Assembly: GCA_019116585.1 (NCBI GenBank)
Contig: DXBJ01000033.1
Span: 1 to 48,512 of the forward strand
Source: Candidatus Faecalibacterium gallistercoris
Lineage (GTDB): Bacteria > Bacillota > Clostridia > Oscillospirales > Ruminococcaceae
Direction of reading: 5' to 3'
Length of the DNA: 48,512 nucleotides
The notes under the pieces are model-generated. The model did no database searches and was not told where the DNA came from. It was given only the letters and a program-made list of their open reading frames with translations. Position 1 is the stretch's first letter; the number at the start of each line of letters is the position of its first letter. Both the position numbers and the translations under genes were made by a program. Positions 34,088 to 43,216 of this stretch are shown piece after piece.

Positions 34088-34165
34088 TGGTCCGAGTGGC
34101 GAGAATCGAACTCACGGCCTCTTGAACCCCATTCAAGCGCGCTACCAAAACTGCGCTACACCCGG
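34088..34165 (-). tRNA. tRNA-Pro (anticodon GGG)
   Basis: 78 bases including an encoded CCA. Acceptor CCGGGTG (34159-34165) pairs with CACTCGG (34092-34098). The D-arm contains GCGC..GCGC, the anticodon arm is CTTGA-ATGGGGT-TCAAG with anticodon GGG, and the T-arm contains GTTCGATTC. GGG anticodons read CCC and CCU codons. CCC is heavily used in this GC-rich genome. Confidence 0.97.
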
Positions 34166-34204
34166 ATATGGGCCCCGCCCGTTTGGAGCGGGGCGACGAA
34201 TAGT

Positions 34205-34233
34205 ATTATACTCACAAAGGGGCCGGCTGTCAA
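34205..34233 (-). promoter_or_regulatory. Consensus promoter of tRNA-Pro
   Basis: Minus-strand TTGACA (34228-34233), a 17-base spacer and TATAAT (34205-34210), both perfect. It starts 10 bases beyond the uvrA stop. A GC hairpin (GCCCCGC/GCGGGGC, 34172-34194) lies between it and the tRNA. Confidence 0.95.
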
Positions 34234-34242
34234 CCTCTTTTT

Positions 34243-37125
34243 TCAAATTTCTTCCGTTTCTTCCCGGCGGGCCTGTTTGTCCCGCTCCAGCAGGGGCTTC
34301 AGGTACTGGCCGGTAAAACTGCCGGCCACCCCGGCCACCTGCTCGGGGGTGCCCGAGGCGATCACTTTGCCGCCGGCGCTGCCCCCTTCGGGGCCCAGGT
34401 CGATGATATAGTCGGCGCACTTGATGAGGTCCAGGTTGTGCTCGATGACGATCACCGTGTTGCCCGCGTCCACCAGCTTCTGCAGCACCTCGATCAGGCG
34501 GTGGACATCGGCGATGTGCAGGCCGGTGGTGGGCTCGTCCAGGATATACACCGTCTTGCCGGTGGAGCGGCGGGCCAGCTCGTTGGCCAGCTTGACCCGC
34601 TGGGCCTCGCCGCCCGACAGGGTGGTGGCGCTCTGGCCCAGGGTGACGTAGCCCAGGCCCACGTCCACCAGGGTCTGCAGCTTGCGGGCGATCTTGGGCT
34701 GATTGGCAAAGAACACCACCGCTTCTTCCACCGTCATGTTCAGCACGTCGGCGATGGTCTTTTCCTTATATTTGACCTCCAGGGTCTCCCGGTTGTAGCG
34801 GGCGCCCTTGCACACCTCGCAGGGGACGTAGACGTCGGGCAAAAAGTGCATCTCGATCTGCAGGATGCCGTTGCCCTCGCAGGCCTCGCACCGGCCGCCC
34901 TTGACGTTGAAGCTGAACCGCCCCGGCCCGTAGCCCCGCATTTTGGCGTCCTGGGTCTGGGCAAACACCGCCCGGATGTCGTTGAACACCCCGGTGTAGG
35001 TGGCGGGGTTGGAGCGGGGGGTGCGGCCGATGGGCTGCTGGTCGATGCCGATGACCTTGTCCACGTATTCCAGCCCGTCCACCCCGTCGCTTTTGCCCGG
35101 GCGGCTGCGGGCGCCGTTCAGCTCCCCCGCCAGGGTCTTGTACAGGATCTCGTTCACCAGGCTGGACTTGCCGCTGCCCGAGATGCCGGTGACACAGGTG
35201 AAGGTGCCCAGGGGGAACTCCACCGTGATGCCCCGGAGGTTGTTTTCCCGCGCCTTGTTCACCCGCAGGCAGTGGCCGCTGCCGGGGCGGCGGGTCCGGG
35301 GCACCGCGATCCGTTTGCGGCCGGACAGGTAGTCGCCGGTCACGCTGCGTTTGGCCCGGCAGATGTCCTTGACGCTGCCTGCGGCCACGATCTCGCCCCC
35401 GTGCACCCCCGCGCCGGGGCCCACGTCCACGATGTAGTCGGCGGCGCGGATGGTGTCCTCGTCGTGCTCCACCACGATCACCGTGTTGCCCAGGTCCCGC
35501 AGGTGCTTGAGGGTGGCGATCAGCTTGTCGTTGTCCCGCTGGTGCAGGCCGATGGAGGGCTCGTCCAGCACGTACAGCACCCCCGACAGGGCGCTGCCGA
35601 TCTGGGTGGTCAGGCGGATGCGCTGGCTCTCGCCGCCCGACAGGGTGCCGGCGGAGCGGGCCAGGGTCAGATAATCCAGGCCCACGCTCTGCAAAAACTC
35701 CAGCCGGGTGCGGATCTCCTTCAGGATCTGGCCGCCGATCTGGCGCTGCTTGGAGGTCAGGGGCTCGGCGCCGCCGCCCTCCTCGCTGGCGCGGATGAAG
35801 GCCAGCTCTTCCCGGATGGACATCTCGCAGAACTGGCTGATGTTGACGCCCCCCACCGTGACCGCCAGCACCACCGGCTTGAGCCGCCGGCCCTTGCAGG
35901 CGGGGCACTTGACCCCGGACATCACCCCGGCGATCTCCTCCTTGACCCACTCGCTGCCCGTCTCCCGGAAGCGGCGCTCCAGGTTCTCCACAATGCCCTC
36001 GAACTCGCCGTAATACTTGCCGCTGCCAAACTCGTTGGTGCGGTGCAGCTCCAGCTTCTCGCCGTTGGTGCCGTAGAGCAGGGCGTTCCGCGCCTCGGTG
36101 GAAAAATCCCGCAGGGGGGTGTCCAGGGTAAAGCCGTACCGCTTGCCCAGGGCGATGTAGTACATCTCGCTCACCGAGCCCTCGGCGTAGTACCAGCCGC
36201 TGGCCTTGATGGCCCCCTGCCGGATGGACAGGCTGCGGTTGGGGATGATGCGGTCCTCGTCCACCTTCATGAAGATGCCCAGGCCGGTGCATTTTTCACA
36301 GGCGCCCTGGGGGTTGTTGAAGGAGAACAGCCGCGGGGTCAGCTCGCTGACCGAGACCCCGTGCTCCGGGCAGGCAAAATTCTGGCTGAAGGTCATGGTC
36401 TGCCCGCCGATCACCTCCACCTCGGCCACCCCGCCGGTCAGGCTCAGAGCGGTCTCCAGGCTGTCGGCCAGGCGGCTGCGCACCCCTTCCCGGATCACCA
36501 GGCGGTCCACCACCACCTCGACGGTGTGCTTGATGTTCTTTTCCAGGGTGATCTCCTCGTCCAGGTCGTAGAGGCTGCCGTCCACCTTGACCCGGGTGTA
36601 GCCGGCCCGGCGGGCGGCGTCCAGCTCCTTTTGCTGGGTGCCCTTGCGCTGGCGCACCACCGGGGCCAGCACCTGGAAGCGGGTGCCCTCCTCCAGCTTG
36701 AGGACGGCGTCCACCATCTCGTCCACCGTCTGCTGGCTGATGACCCGGCCGCACACCGGGCAGTGGGGCACCCCGATGCGGGCGTAAAGCAGGCGGAGGT
36801 AGTCGTAGATCTCGGTCACGGTGCCCACCGTGGAGCGGGGGTTGTGGCTGGTGGTCTTCTGGTCGATGGAGATGGCCGGCGACAGCCCGGTGATCTCGTC
36901 CACGTCGGGCTTGTCCATCCGGCCCAGGAACATCCGGGCGTAGCTGGACAGGCTCTCGACATAGCGGCGCTGGCCGTCGGCGTAAATGGTGTCGAAGGCC
37001 AGGCTGGACTTGCCCGACCCCGACAGCCCGGTCATAACGATGAACTTTTCCCGCGGGAGGGTCAGGCTGACGTTTTTCAGGTTGTGCTCCCGCGCGCCCT
37101 TGATGACGATCTTATCGTTTGCCAA
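34243..37125 (-). CDS. uvrA: UvrABC excinuclease subunit A
   Basis: 960 residues. Two ABC ATPase halves: Walker [14 protein letters not shown] (about 30-42) and [15 protein letters not shown] (about 640), with signatures [11 protein letters not shown] and [11 protein letters not shown]. Zinc-binding Cys pairs include [13 protein letters not shown] and [10 protein letters not shown] with [10 protein letters not shown]. It scans DNA for bulky lesions and loads UvrB. The ATG overlaps the uvrB coding end by 14 bases, so translation is coupled. It has no separate promoter; tRNA-Pro follows. Confidence 0.98.
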   Translation of the reverse strand: MANDKIVIKGAREHNLKNVSLTLPREKFIVMTGLSGSGKSSLAFDTIYADGQRRYVESLSSYARMFLGRMDKPDVDEITGLSPAISIDQKTTSHNPRSTVGTVTEIYDYLRLLYARIGVPHCPVCGRVISQQTVDEMVDAVLKLEEGTRFQVLAPVVRQRKGTQQKELDAARRAGYTRVKVDGSLYDLDEEITLEKNIKHTVEVVVDRLVIREGVRSRLADSLETALSLTGGVAEVEVIGGQTMTFSQNFACPEHGVSVSELTPRLFSFNNPQGACEKCTGLGIFMKVDEDRIIPNRSLSIRQGAIKASGWYYAEGSVSEMYYIALGKRYGFTLDTPLRDFSTEARNALLYGTNGEKLELHRTNEFGSGKYYGEFEGIVENLERRFRETGSEWVKEEIAGVMSGVKCPACKGRRLKPVVLAVTVGGVNISQFCEMSIREELAFIRASEEGGGAEPLTSKQRQIGGQILKEIRTRLEFLQSVGLDYLTLARSAGTLSGGESQRIRLTTQIGSALSGVLYVLDEPSIGLHQRDNDKLIATLKHLRDLGNTVIVVEHDEDTIRAADYIVDVGPGAGVHGGEIVAAGSVKDICRAKRSVTGDYLSGRKRIAVPRTRRPGSGHCLRVNKARENNLRGITVEFPLGTFTCVTGISGSGKSSLVNEILYKTLAGELNGARSRPGKSDGVDGLEYVDKVIGIDQQPIGRTPRSNPATYTGVFNDIRAVFAQTQDAKMRGYGPGRFSFNVKGGRCEACEGNGILQIEMHFLPDVYVPCEVCKGARYNRETLEVKYKEKTIADVLNMTVEEAVVFFANQPKIARKLQTLVDVGLGYVTLGQSATTLSGGEAQRVKLANELARRSTGKTVYILDEPTTGLHIADVHRLIEVLQKLVDAGNTVIVIEHNLDLIKCADYIIDLGPEGGSAGGKVIASGTPEQVAGVAGSFTGQYLKPLLERDKQARREETEEI

Positions 37126-39175
37126 AATACTTTCTTCCTTTTCTCTGTGACTGTGCGTGGTTCTGGCGGCGCTCGGCCTCGGCGTCCGAGTCGGTGGTGG
37201 GGTTTTCGCCCCGGCGCAGCCGGTCGATCTGGTCCCGCAGGAAGGCCGCGTGCTCGAACTGCAGCAGCTTGGCCGCCTCCTTCATCTCCCGGGTCAGCCG
37301 CTCGATGGCCGCTTCCCGCTCCTTCTTGCCCATCCGGCGGGTGTTGGCCTTGGCGTTTTCGGCCTTGTCGCTGATCTCGATGGTGTCGCGGATCTCCTTG
37401 ACGATGGTCCGGGGGGTGATGCCGTGGGCCTGGTTGTAGGCCGTCTGGATGGCGCGGCGGCGCTCGGTCTCGGTGATGGCCCGCTCCATGCTGTCGGTGA
37501 CGGTGTCGGCGTACATGATGACCAGGCCGTCCGCGTTGCGGGCCGCCCGGCCGATGGTCTGGATCAGGCTGGTCTCGCTGCGCAGGAAGCCCTCCTTGTC
37601 CGCGTCCAGGATGGCCACCAGGCTGACCTCGGGCAGGTCCAGACCTTCGCGCAGCAGGTTGATGCCCACGATCACGTCGATGGCGCCCATCCGCAGGTCC
37701 CGGATCAGCTCCATCCGCTCAAAGGTATCCACCTCGTGGTGCATATACTTCACCTTGACCCCCTGGCCGGTGAGGTAATCGGTCAGGTCCTCGGCCATTT
37801 TTTTGGTCAGGGTGGTCACCAGCACCCGCTCGCCCCGCTCCACCCGGGCGCGGATCTCTCCCAGCAGGTCGGTGACCTGGCCCTCCACCGGGCGCACCGA
37901 GATGGGCGGGTCCAGCAGGCCGGTGGGCCGGATGACCTGCTCGGCCACCTGGGTGCTGTGGGCCTGCTCGTAGGGCCCCGGCGTGGCCGAGACGAAGATG
38001 GTCTGGTTCAGCTTGCTTTCCACCTCCTCGAAGCGGAGGGGGCGGTTGTCGAAGGCGGAGGGCAGCCGGAAGCCGTACTCCACCAGGGTCTTTTTGCGGG
38101 CGTAGTCGCCCCCGTACATGGCCCGCACCTGGGGCAGGGTGACGTGGCTCTCGTCCACAAACAGCAAAAAGTCCTTCGGGAAATAGTCCAGCAGGGTGGT
38201 GGGCATGCTGCCGGGGGCCCGCCCCGACAGCACCGCCGAATAGTTCTCGATGCCCTTGCACACCCCCACCTCGTTGAGCATCTCGATGTCGTAGTTGGTG
38301 CGCTGGGCGATCCGCTGGGCCTCGATCAGCTTGCCCTCGGCGGTGAACTGTTTGACCTGCTGGTCGCACTCGGCCCGGATCTTCTCGATGGCGGCGGCCT
38401 TCTTCTCGGCGCTGACGATGTAGTGGCTGGCCGGGAAGATGGCCACGTGCTTGACGATGTTCTGCTTGGTCCCGGTGACGGGGTTGAACTCGGTGATGCG
38501 GTCGATCTCGTCCCCGAAAAACTCCACCTTGATGGCCAGCTCGCTCATATAGGCCAGGTAGATGTCCACCGTATCCCCTCGGACCCGGAACTTGTTGCGG
38601 ATAAAATTGACGTCGTTGCGCTCGTACTGCAGGTCCACCAGCCGGCGGCACAGCTCGTCCCGGGCCATCTGCATGCCGGGCCGCAGGCTGATGACCATGC
38701 TGCGGTAGTCGATGGGGTCGCCCAGCGAGTAGATGCAGGACACCGACGCCACGATGATGACGTCCCGCCGCTCAGACAAAGCCGCCGTCGCCGAATGGCG
38801 CAGGCGGTCGATCTCGTCGTTGATGGCGCTGTCCTTTTCAATGTAGGTGTCGGTGCTGGGGATATAGGCCTCGGGCTGGTAGTAGTCGTAGTAGCTGACG
38901 AAGTATTCCACCGCATTTTCCGGGAAAAACGCCCGGAACTCGGTGCACAGCTGGGCGGCCAGGGTCTTGTTGTGGGCCAGCACCAGGGTGGGACGGTTGC
39001 ACTGGGCGATGACGTTGGCCATGGTAAAGGTCTTGCCGCTGCCGGTGACGCCCAGCAAAGTCTGGCACCGGTCCCCCCGCCGGACCCCCTGCACCAGCTT
39101 TTCAATGGCTTCGGGCTGGTCGCCGGTGGGCTGGTACGGCGACACCAGTTTGAAACGGTTTTCTTCTGTGGGCAT
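37112..39175 (-). CDS. uvrB: UvrABC excinuclease subunit B
   Basis: 687 residues. Walker A is [14 protein letters not shown] (about 39-52). The beta-hairpin region is [20 protein letters not shown]. The DEAD-type box is [11 protein letters not shown], and helicase motifs V-VI include [14 protein letters not shown] and [12 protein letters not shown]. The C-terminal UVR motif ([20 protein letters not shown]) contacts UvrC. It verifies damage and recruits UvrC, which is not in the window. First gene of the uvrBA operon. Confidence 0.98.
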   Translation of the reverse strand: MPTEENRFKLVSPYQPTGDQPEAIEKLVQGVRRGDRCQTLLGVTGSGKTFTMANVIAQCNRPTLVLAHNKTLAAQLCTEFRAFFPENAVEYFVSYYDYYQPEAYIPSTDTYIEKDSAINDEIDRLRHSATAALSERRDVIIVASVSCIYSLGDPIDYRSMVISLRPGMQMARDELCRRLVDLQYERNDVNFIRNKFRVRGDTVDIYLAYMSELAIKVEFFGDEIDRITEFNPVTGTKQNIVKHVAIFPASHYIVSAEKKAAAIEKIRAECDQQVKQFTAEGKLIEAQRIAQRTNYDIEMLNEVGVCKGIENYSAVLSGRAPGSMPTTLLDYFPKDFLLFVDESHVTLPQVRAMYGGDYARKKTLVEYGFRLPSAFDNRPLRFEEVESKLNQTIFVSATPGPYEQAHSTQVAEQVIRPTGLLDPPISVRPVEGQVTDLLGEIRARVERGERVLVTTLTKKMAEDLTDYLTGQGVKVKYMHHEVDTFERMELIRDLRMGAIDVIVGINLLREGLDLPEVSLVAILDADKEGFLRSETSLIQTIGRAARNADGLVIMYADTVTDSMERAITETERRRAIQTAYNQAHGITPRTIVKEIRDTIEISDKAENAKANTRRMGKKEREAAIERLTREMKEAAKLLQFEHAAFLRDQIDRLRRGENPTTDSDAEAERRQNHAQSQRKGRKYFGKR

Positions 39176-39229
39176 GATACTCCCCCTTTGCGGCGCATTT
39201 TACAATCAATGGTTGTTGTATGCCTTCCG

Positions 39230-39258
39230 ATTATACCACATTCAATTTCCTTTGTACA
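39230..39258 (-). promoter_or_regulatory. Promoter of the uvrBA operon
   Basis: Minus-strand TGTACA (39253-39258), a 17-base spacer and TATAAT (39230-39235), with TGG as an extended -10. The leader contains CAACAACCATTGATTGT. No clear LexA box (GAAC-N4-GTTC type) is seen, which is notable for uvrB. The -35 is close to the 3' end of radC. Confidence 0.75.
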
Positions 39259-39274
39259 GTCCCTGCCTTCGCCT

Positions 39275-40024
39275 TCAGAGGGCGGAAGGGTCTTTCCCCT
39301 CCCGCAGCTGGAAGATGTGCAGCCGCTCGTTGCCGGCCTCGGGCAGCTCGCTGCGCTGGCGCAGGGAGAGATATTCCGTCTCGGTGACGATGATGTGGTC
39401 CAGCAGCTCCACCCCCACCACGAACATCCCCCGGGCCAGCTCGGCGGTGGCCTCGATGTCCTGGCGGGAGGGCAGCGCGTTGCCGCTGGGGTGGTTGTGG
39501 CACAGCACCACCCACCGGGCCTTGAGCCGCACCGCCTGGGCGATGGCCTCCTTGACGGGCAGCTGCACCGAGTCGGCGTCGCCGCTGCTCAGCCAGGCGG
39601 TGCAGGTGATCCGCCGCTGGCGGTCCAGGCAGACCAGCAGCACCCGCTCCTGCAGGGCGCCCCGGAAGCGGGCCATCAGGTACTGGCCCATCTGCTCCAC
39701 CGTCTGCATCCGGCGGCGGTCCTTGGTCAGGCTGCGGTGGTAGCAGGCGCTGACCTGGGGCAGCAGATGGAGGAAGCGGGCTGCGGCCGGGCCCACCCCC
39801 TCCACCAGGCACAGCTCTTCTTCGCTGGCCTGCAGCACCCCCGCAAAATCCCCGAACCGCTCCAGCAGGGCGTGGGCGGTGGGGTTGGTGTCCCGGCGGG
39901 GGTTGGTAAAGTAGAGCAGGTACTCCAGCATTTCGTGTTCGGCCAGGCTTTCCAGGCCGTACTTCTGCACCCGCTGATGCATCCGCTGGCGGTGCCCCGC
40001 ATGGATCTGTTTTTCGCCTGCCAT
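39275..40024 (-). CDS. radC: RadC/JAB-domain DNA repair-related protein
   Basis: 249 residues from ATG 40024, with GGAGG 7 bases upstream. A helix-hairpin-helix (EEELCLVEGVGPAAARFLHL, about 72-91) is followed by a JAB/MPN domain with HNHPSGNALPSRQD, the JAMM zinc motif H-x-H..S..D, near 172-185, and IIVTETEYLSL. The N-terminus (HAGHRQRMHQRVQKYG) is family-typical. The biochemical role of RadC is unsettled; it is often linked to recombination or mobile elements. Monocistronic, with its own promoter. Confidence 0.93.
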   Translation of the reverse strand: MAGEKQIHAGHRQRMHQRVQKYGLESLAEHEMLEYLLYFTNPRRDTNPTAHALLERFGDFAGVLQASEEELCLVEGVGPAAARFLHLLPQVSACYHRSLTKDRRRMQTVEQMGQYLMARFRGALQERVLLVCLDRQRRITCTAWLSSGDADSVQLPVKEAIAQAVRLKARWVVLCHNHPSGNALPSRQDIEATAELARGMFVVGVELLDHIIVTETEYLSLRQRSELPEAGNERLHIFQLREGKDPSAL

Positions 40025-40053
40025 GGCCAAGCCTCCTCTCCCTCATCCCTTTT

Positions 40054-40082
40054 AGGATACTGTCCTTTTGGAAAAAAGACAA
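40054..40082 (-). promoter_or_regulatory. Promoter of radC
   Basis: Minus-strand TTGTCT (40077-40082), a 17-base spacer and TATCCT (40054-40059), about 30 bases before the radC ATG. Divergent from the promoter at 40110. Confidence 0.65.
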
Positions 40083-40109
40083 GTCCTCCGGACAAATTTT
40101 CTCCCCCGA

Positions 40110-40138
40110 TTGACTTGCACCCCGAAATCGTTTATCAT
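40110..40138 (+). promoter_or_regulatory. Promoter of the RluA-family gene
   Basis: TTGACT (40110-40115), a 17-base spacer and TATCAT (40133-40138), followed by a short leader and the GAGGAG RBS before ATG 40166. Confidence 0.8.
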
Positions 40139-40165
40139 GGTCTTACATCAATGAGGAGAACGCCC

Positions 40166-41152
40166 ATGAAACAATTTACCGCAACCGCCAACGACGAGGG
40201 GGTGCGGCTGTCCCGGTTCGTCCAGAGCGTGACCACCGGCCTGCCCGCCAGCCTTTTGTACAAGAGCTTCCGCAACAAGCGGATCAAGGTCAACGGCCGG
40301 CGGGCCGCCCCCGACGCCCGCCTGGCCGCCGGGGACCGGATCGAGCTGTACATCAACGACGAGTTTTTCCCGCCCGAGGCCGCCCCGGCCCGGCCCGCCC
40401 GGCCGGCCAAGCCCAAACAGCCCAAAGTGCAGGTGGTCTACGAGGACGAAAACATCGCCGTCCTGTACAAGCCCGCCCACCTGCTCTGCCACAGCGACCG
40501 CACCGGCGACGCCAACCTGGTGGACGCCTTTGCCCAGTACCTGACGGAGAAGGGCGAGTACCGCCCCGGCGGGGAGAACCGCTTTGCCCCCGCCCTGTGC
40601 AACCGGCTGGACCGGGGCACCGAAGGGCTGGTGATCGCGGCCAAAAATTACGCCGCCCTGCGGGACATGAACGAGATCATCCGCACCGACCGGCTGAAAA
40701 AGGAGTACTACACCATCACGGTGGGCATCCCGCCCCGTGGGCGCTTCACCGCCTGGTGGGAGCACGACGAAAAGGCCAACAAGGTCAGCATCCACGCCCA
40801 CCCCGACCAGGCCGGCCGGCGCAAGCAGATCGTCACCGATGTGGACGTGCTGCGCACCGCAGGGCCCTACGCCTTGTGCCGGATCGGGCTGGTGACCGGG
40901 CGGACCCACCAGATCCGGGCCCACCTGGCCTATCTGGGGCGGCCGGTGCTGGGGGACATCAAATACGGCAACCGCAAGGCCAACGAGCGGGCCGGCGCCC
41001 GGACCCAGGCTTTGTGCGCGGTGCGGGTCAGCTTTCTGGACATCCCGGCGGAGAACACCCTCCACTACCTCACCGGCAAGGTCATCAAGCTGAAAGACCC
41101 CCGGATCCTGCACCAATTCGACGGGCTGGACAAGTCCCGGCAGACCGGGTGA
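40166..41152 (+). CDS. RluA-family RNA pseudouridine synthase
   Basis: 328 residues. An S4 RNA-binding domain (RLSRFVQSVTTGLPASLLYK, residues 14-33, then FRNKRIKVNGRRAAPDARLA) is followed by a Pro/Ala/Lys linker with ARPARPAKPKQP. The catalytic domain has VLYKPAHLLCHSD and NRLDRGTEGLVIAAK with the catalytic Asp (about 150). TGRTHQIRAHLAYLGRPVLG and GDIKYG complete the family motifs. It makes pseudouridine in rRNA or tRNA; the target base is not deducible. Followed by comM after 21 bases, probably one operon. Confidence 0.95.
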   Translation: MKQFTATANDEGVRLSRFVQSVTTGLPASLLYKSFRNKRIKVNGRRAAPDARLAAGDRIELYINDEFFPPEAAPARPARPAKPKQPKVQVVYEDENIAVLYKPAHLLCHSDRTGDANLVDAFAQYLTEKGEYRPGGENRFAPALCNRLDRGTEGLVIAAKNYAALRDMNEIIRTDRLKKEYYTITVGIPPRGRFTAWWEHDEKANKVSIHAHPDQAGRRKQIVTDVDVLRTAGPYALCRIGLVTGRTHQIRAHLAYLGRPVLGDIKYGNRKANERAGARTQALCAVRVSFLDIPAENTLHYLTGKVIKLKDPRILHQFDGLDKSRQTG

Positions 41153-41173
41153 CCCGCAGGAAGGAGCATCCCC

Positions 41174-42724
41174 ATGTACGCACTTTTGAACAGTTTCGGC
41201 CTCAGCGGCCTGCAGGGCTTTGGGGTGGCGGTGGAGGCGGACGTCTCGTCCGGGATGGACGGCTTCACCCTGGTGGGCCTGCCGGACACCGCCGTGCGGG
41301 AGAGTGCCGACCGCATCCGGGCGGCCGCCCGCAACCTGAAATACCGCTGGCCCAGCGGCCGGGTGACGGCCAACCTGGCCCCCGCCGACGTCCGCAAGAC
41401 GGGCCCCGTCTACGATCTGCCCCTGCTGCTGGCCGTCCTGGCCGCCGCCGGGCAGATCCCAGCGCCCCCCAGGGACGCGGCTTTTCTGGGGGAGGTGGCC
41501 CTGGACGGCTCGCTGCGCCCGGTGACGGGGGTGCTGCCCATGGCCCTGACCGCCGCGGAGCAGGGCTTCCGCGCCCTGTACCTGCCCGCCGCCAACGCCG
41601 CCGAGGCCGCCGAGGCCTGCAGCGGCGCCGGGCTGCAGGTCTACCCGGCCCGCTGCGTCACCGACGTGGTGGAGGCCCTGGCCGGCCGGGCCCCCATCCG
41701 CCCGGCCCAGGCCCCGCCCTTCGACCCGGACCAGCACTGGGACGCCTACCCCGACTTTGCCGACGTCCTGGGCCAGGCGGCAGCCCGCCGGGCTATGGTG
41801 GTGTCCGCCGCCGGCGGGCACAATATCCTGCTGATCGGCGCCCCCGGCACCGGCAAGTCCATGCTGGCCAAGCGGCTGCCCGGCATCCTGCCTCCCATGA
41901 CCCGGGAAGAATCCATCGAGACCTCCAAGATCTATTCCATCGTGGGGCTCCTGCCCCGGGACGCCGGGCTGATCTCGGCCCGGCCCTTCCGCAGCCCCCA
42001 CCACTCAGCCAGCCCCGCCGCCCTGGCGGGCGGGGGCAGCACCTTCCGCCCCGGCGAATGCAGCCTGGCCAACGCCGGCGTCCTCTTCCTGGACGAGCTG
42101 CCCGAGTTCCCGCGGGAAAGCCTGGAGGTGCTGCGCCAGCCCATGGAGGACGGCCGCATCACCATCAGCCGGGCCGCCGGCAGCGCCACCTACCCCAGCC
42201 GGTTCCAGCTGGTGGCCGCCATGAACCCCTGCAAGTGCGGCTATTTCGGCCACCCCACCCGGCGCTGCACCTGCTCCCTCAACGCGGTGTGGCATTACCG
42301 CAGCCGCATCTCGGGCCCGTTGCTGGACCGCATCGACCTGTGCGTCGAGATGGACCCCGTCTCTTTCAACGAGCTGCACGGCACGGGCCAGTCCGAGACC
42401 AGCGCCCAGCTGCGCCAGCAGGTGCTGGCCGCCCGCGCCATCCAGACCCGGCGCTTTGCCCGGCACGGCTGCCAGGACGTCCACTGCAACGCCCAGCTGA
42501 CCGCCGGCCAGGTGCGGCAGCTCTGCCGCCTGACCCCCGGGGCCCAGCAGGTGCTGCGGACCGCTTACGACCGGCTGGGCCTGTCCGCCCGCAGCCACGA
42601 CCGGCTGCTGCGGGTGGCCCGCACCATCGCCGACCTGGCCGGCACCGAATCCATCCAGGAAGAAGCCCTGCTGGAGGCTTTGCAGTACCGGATGCAGAAC
42701 AAGCTGGAGGGCGGCCTGCTGTGA
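41174..42724 (+). CDS. comM: ComM/YifB AAA+ ATPase (Mg-chelatase-like)
   Basis: 516 residues. The N-terminal Lon-like ChlI domain (about 1-165) is followed by the ATPase: Walker A GAPGTGKSMLAKRLPGILPP, Walker B GVLFLDELPEFPRE, sensor 1 VAAMNPCKCG, and zinc-type Cys residues in PCKCGYFGHPTRRCTCS. The C-terminal domain ends near LLEALQYRMQNK. In Vibrio and others ComM is a hexameric helicase promoting branch migration during natural transformation; in Firmicutes its role is less certain. GGAAGGAG precedes ATG 41174. Last gene of the rluA-comM pair. Confidence 0.95.
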   Translation: MYALLNSFGLSGLQGFGVAVEADVSSGMDGFTLVGLPDTAVRESADRIRAAARNLKYRWPSGRVTANLAPADVRKTGPVYDLPLLLAVLAAAGQIPAPPRDAAFLGEVALDGSLRPVTGVLPMALTAAEQGFRALYLPAANAAEAAEACSGAGLQVYPARCVTDVVEALAGRAPIRPAQAPPFDPDQHWDAYPDFADVLGQAAARRAMVVSAAGGHNILLIGAPGTGKSMLAKRLPGILPPMTREESIETSKIYSIVGLLPRDAGLISARPFRSPHHSASPAALAGGGSTFRPGECSLANAGVLFLDELPEFPRESLEVLRQPMEDGRITISRAAGSATYPSRFQLVAAMNPCKCGYFGHPTRRCTCSLNAVWHYRSRISGPLLDRIDLCVEMDPVSFNELHGTGQSETSAQLRQQVLAARAIQTRRFARHGCQDVHCNAQLTAGQVRQLCRLTPGAQQVLRTAYDRLGLSARSHDRLLRVARTIADLAGTESIQEEALLEALQYRMQNKLEGGLL

Positions 42725-42747
42725 CCCGCCGCCCCCGCGCAGACGCC

Positions 42748-42786
42748 AAACGGCCCGCCGTGCCAAAAACACAGCGGGCCGTTTTG
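42748..42786. terminator. Bidirectional terminator between comM and the convergent membrane gene
   Basis: AAACGGCCCGC (42748-42758) pairs with GCGGGCCGTTT (42774-42784), followed by TTTTG on the plus strand. AAA/TTT flanks serve both directions. Confidence 0.88.
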
Positions 42787-42787
42787 T

Positions 42788-43198
42788 TCATTCGTCCGTA
42801 GGGTCGTCGGATGAGCCGTCCTCCTGGCGGGACTCCAGCTCCTTGCGCAGGTTGCGGATGCGCTTCTTCTCGCTTTCCGCGTGGCGCCAGGGCCAGGCGT
42901 GGCCCTCGTTTTCCTTGCACCAGCGGCTGAGGGGGTAAAAGGCGAAGGCCAGGCCGAACACGTACAGCAGCACATACAGCAGCCCGTCCAGCCAGCCCAG
43001 CGCGTCCAGCGCCGCGATGATGCAGATGACAAAGCCCGCCTTCATGAAGAACAGGCCGTTCTGCTTGGCGTACTCGGTAAAATGCTCGGCCTTGATGCTC
43101 CGGCGGCCCTGGTCGCCCCAGACCCGGGGATTTTTCATCACCGTATAGCCGTAGTAGAGCAGCATCATGCCGCAGGTCAGCTGAAAACCAAAAAACAT
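42788..43198 (-). CDS. Small membrane protein of unknown function
   Basis: 136 residues. Hydrophobic segments lie at about 2-18 (FFGFQLTCGMMLLYYGY), 50-70 (FFMKAGFVICIIAALDAL) and 72-92 (LDGLLYVLLYVFGLAFAFY). The cytoplasmic charged tail includes WPWRHAESEKKRIRNLRKEL. The YY..YTVMKNPRVWG motif precedes the second helix. No family recognised. Its ATG lies 18 bases after the lysA stop, so it is likely in the same transcript. Ends in the terminator shared with comM. Confidence 0.78.
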   Translation of the reverse strand: MFFGFQLTCGMMLLYYGYTVMKNPRVWGDQGRRSIKAEHFTEYAKQNGLFFMKAGFVICIIAALDALGWLDGLLYVLLYVFGLAFAFYPLSRWCKENEGHAWPWRHAESEKKRIRNLRKELESRQEDGSSDDPTDE

Positions 43199-43216
43199 TT
43201 TTCTTGCCTCGTTGCG

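Noticed and set aside
39275..40024. RadC as part of a defence or mobile island
   Set aside because: It is flanked by housekeeping uvrBA and rluA-comM genes, with normal base composition and its own promoter.
37157..41152. Very long plus-strand open frame (over 1300 codons) across uvrB and radC
   Set aside because: It is a shadow on the opposite strand of GC-rich genes. The antisense translation is low complexity and only its last part coincides with the real RluA-family gene.
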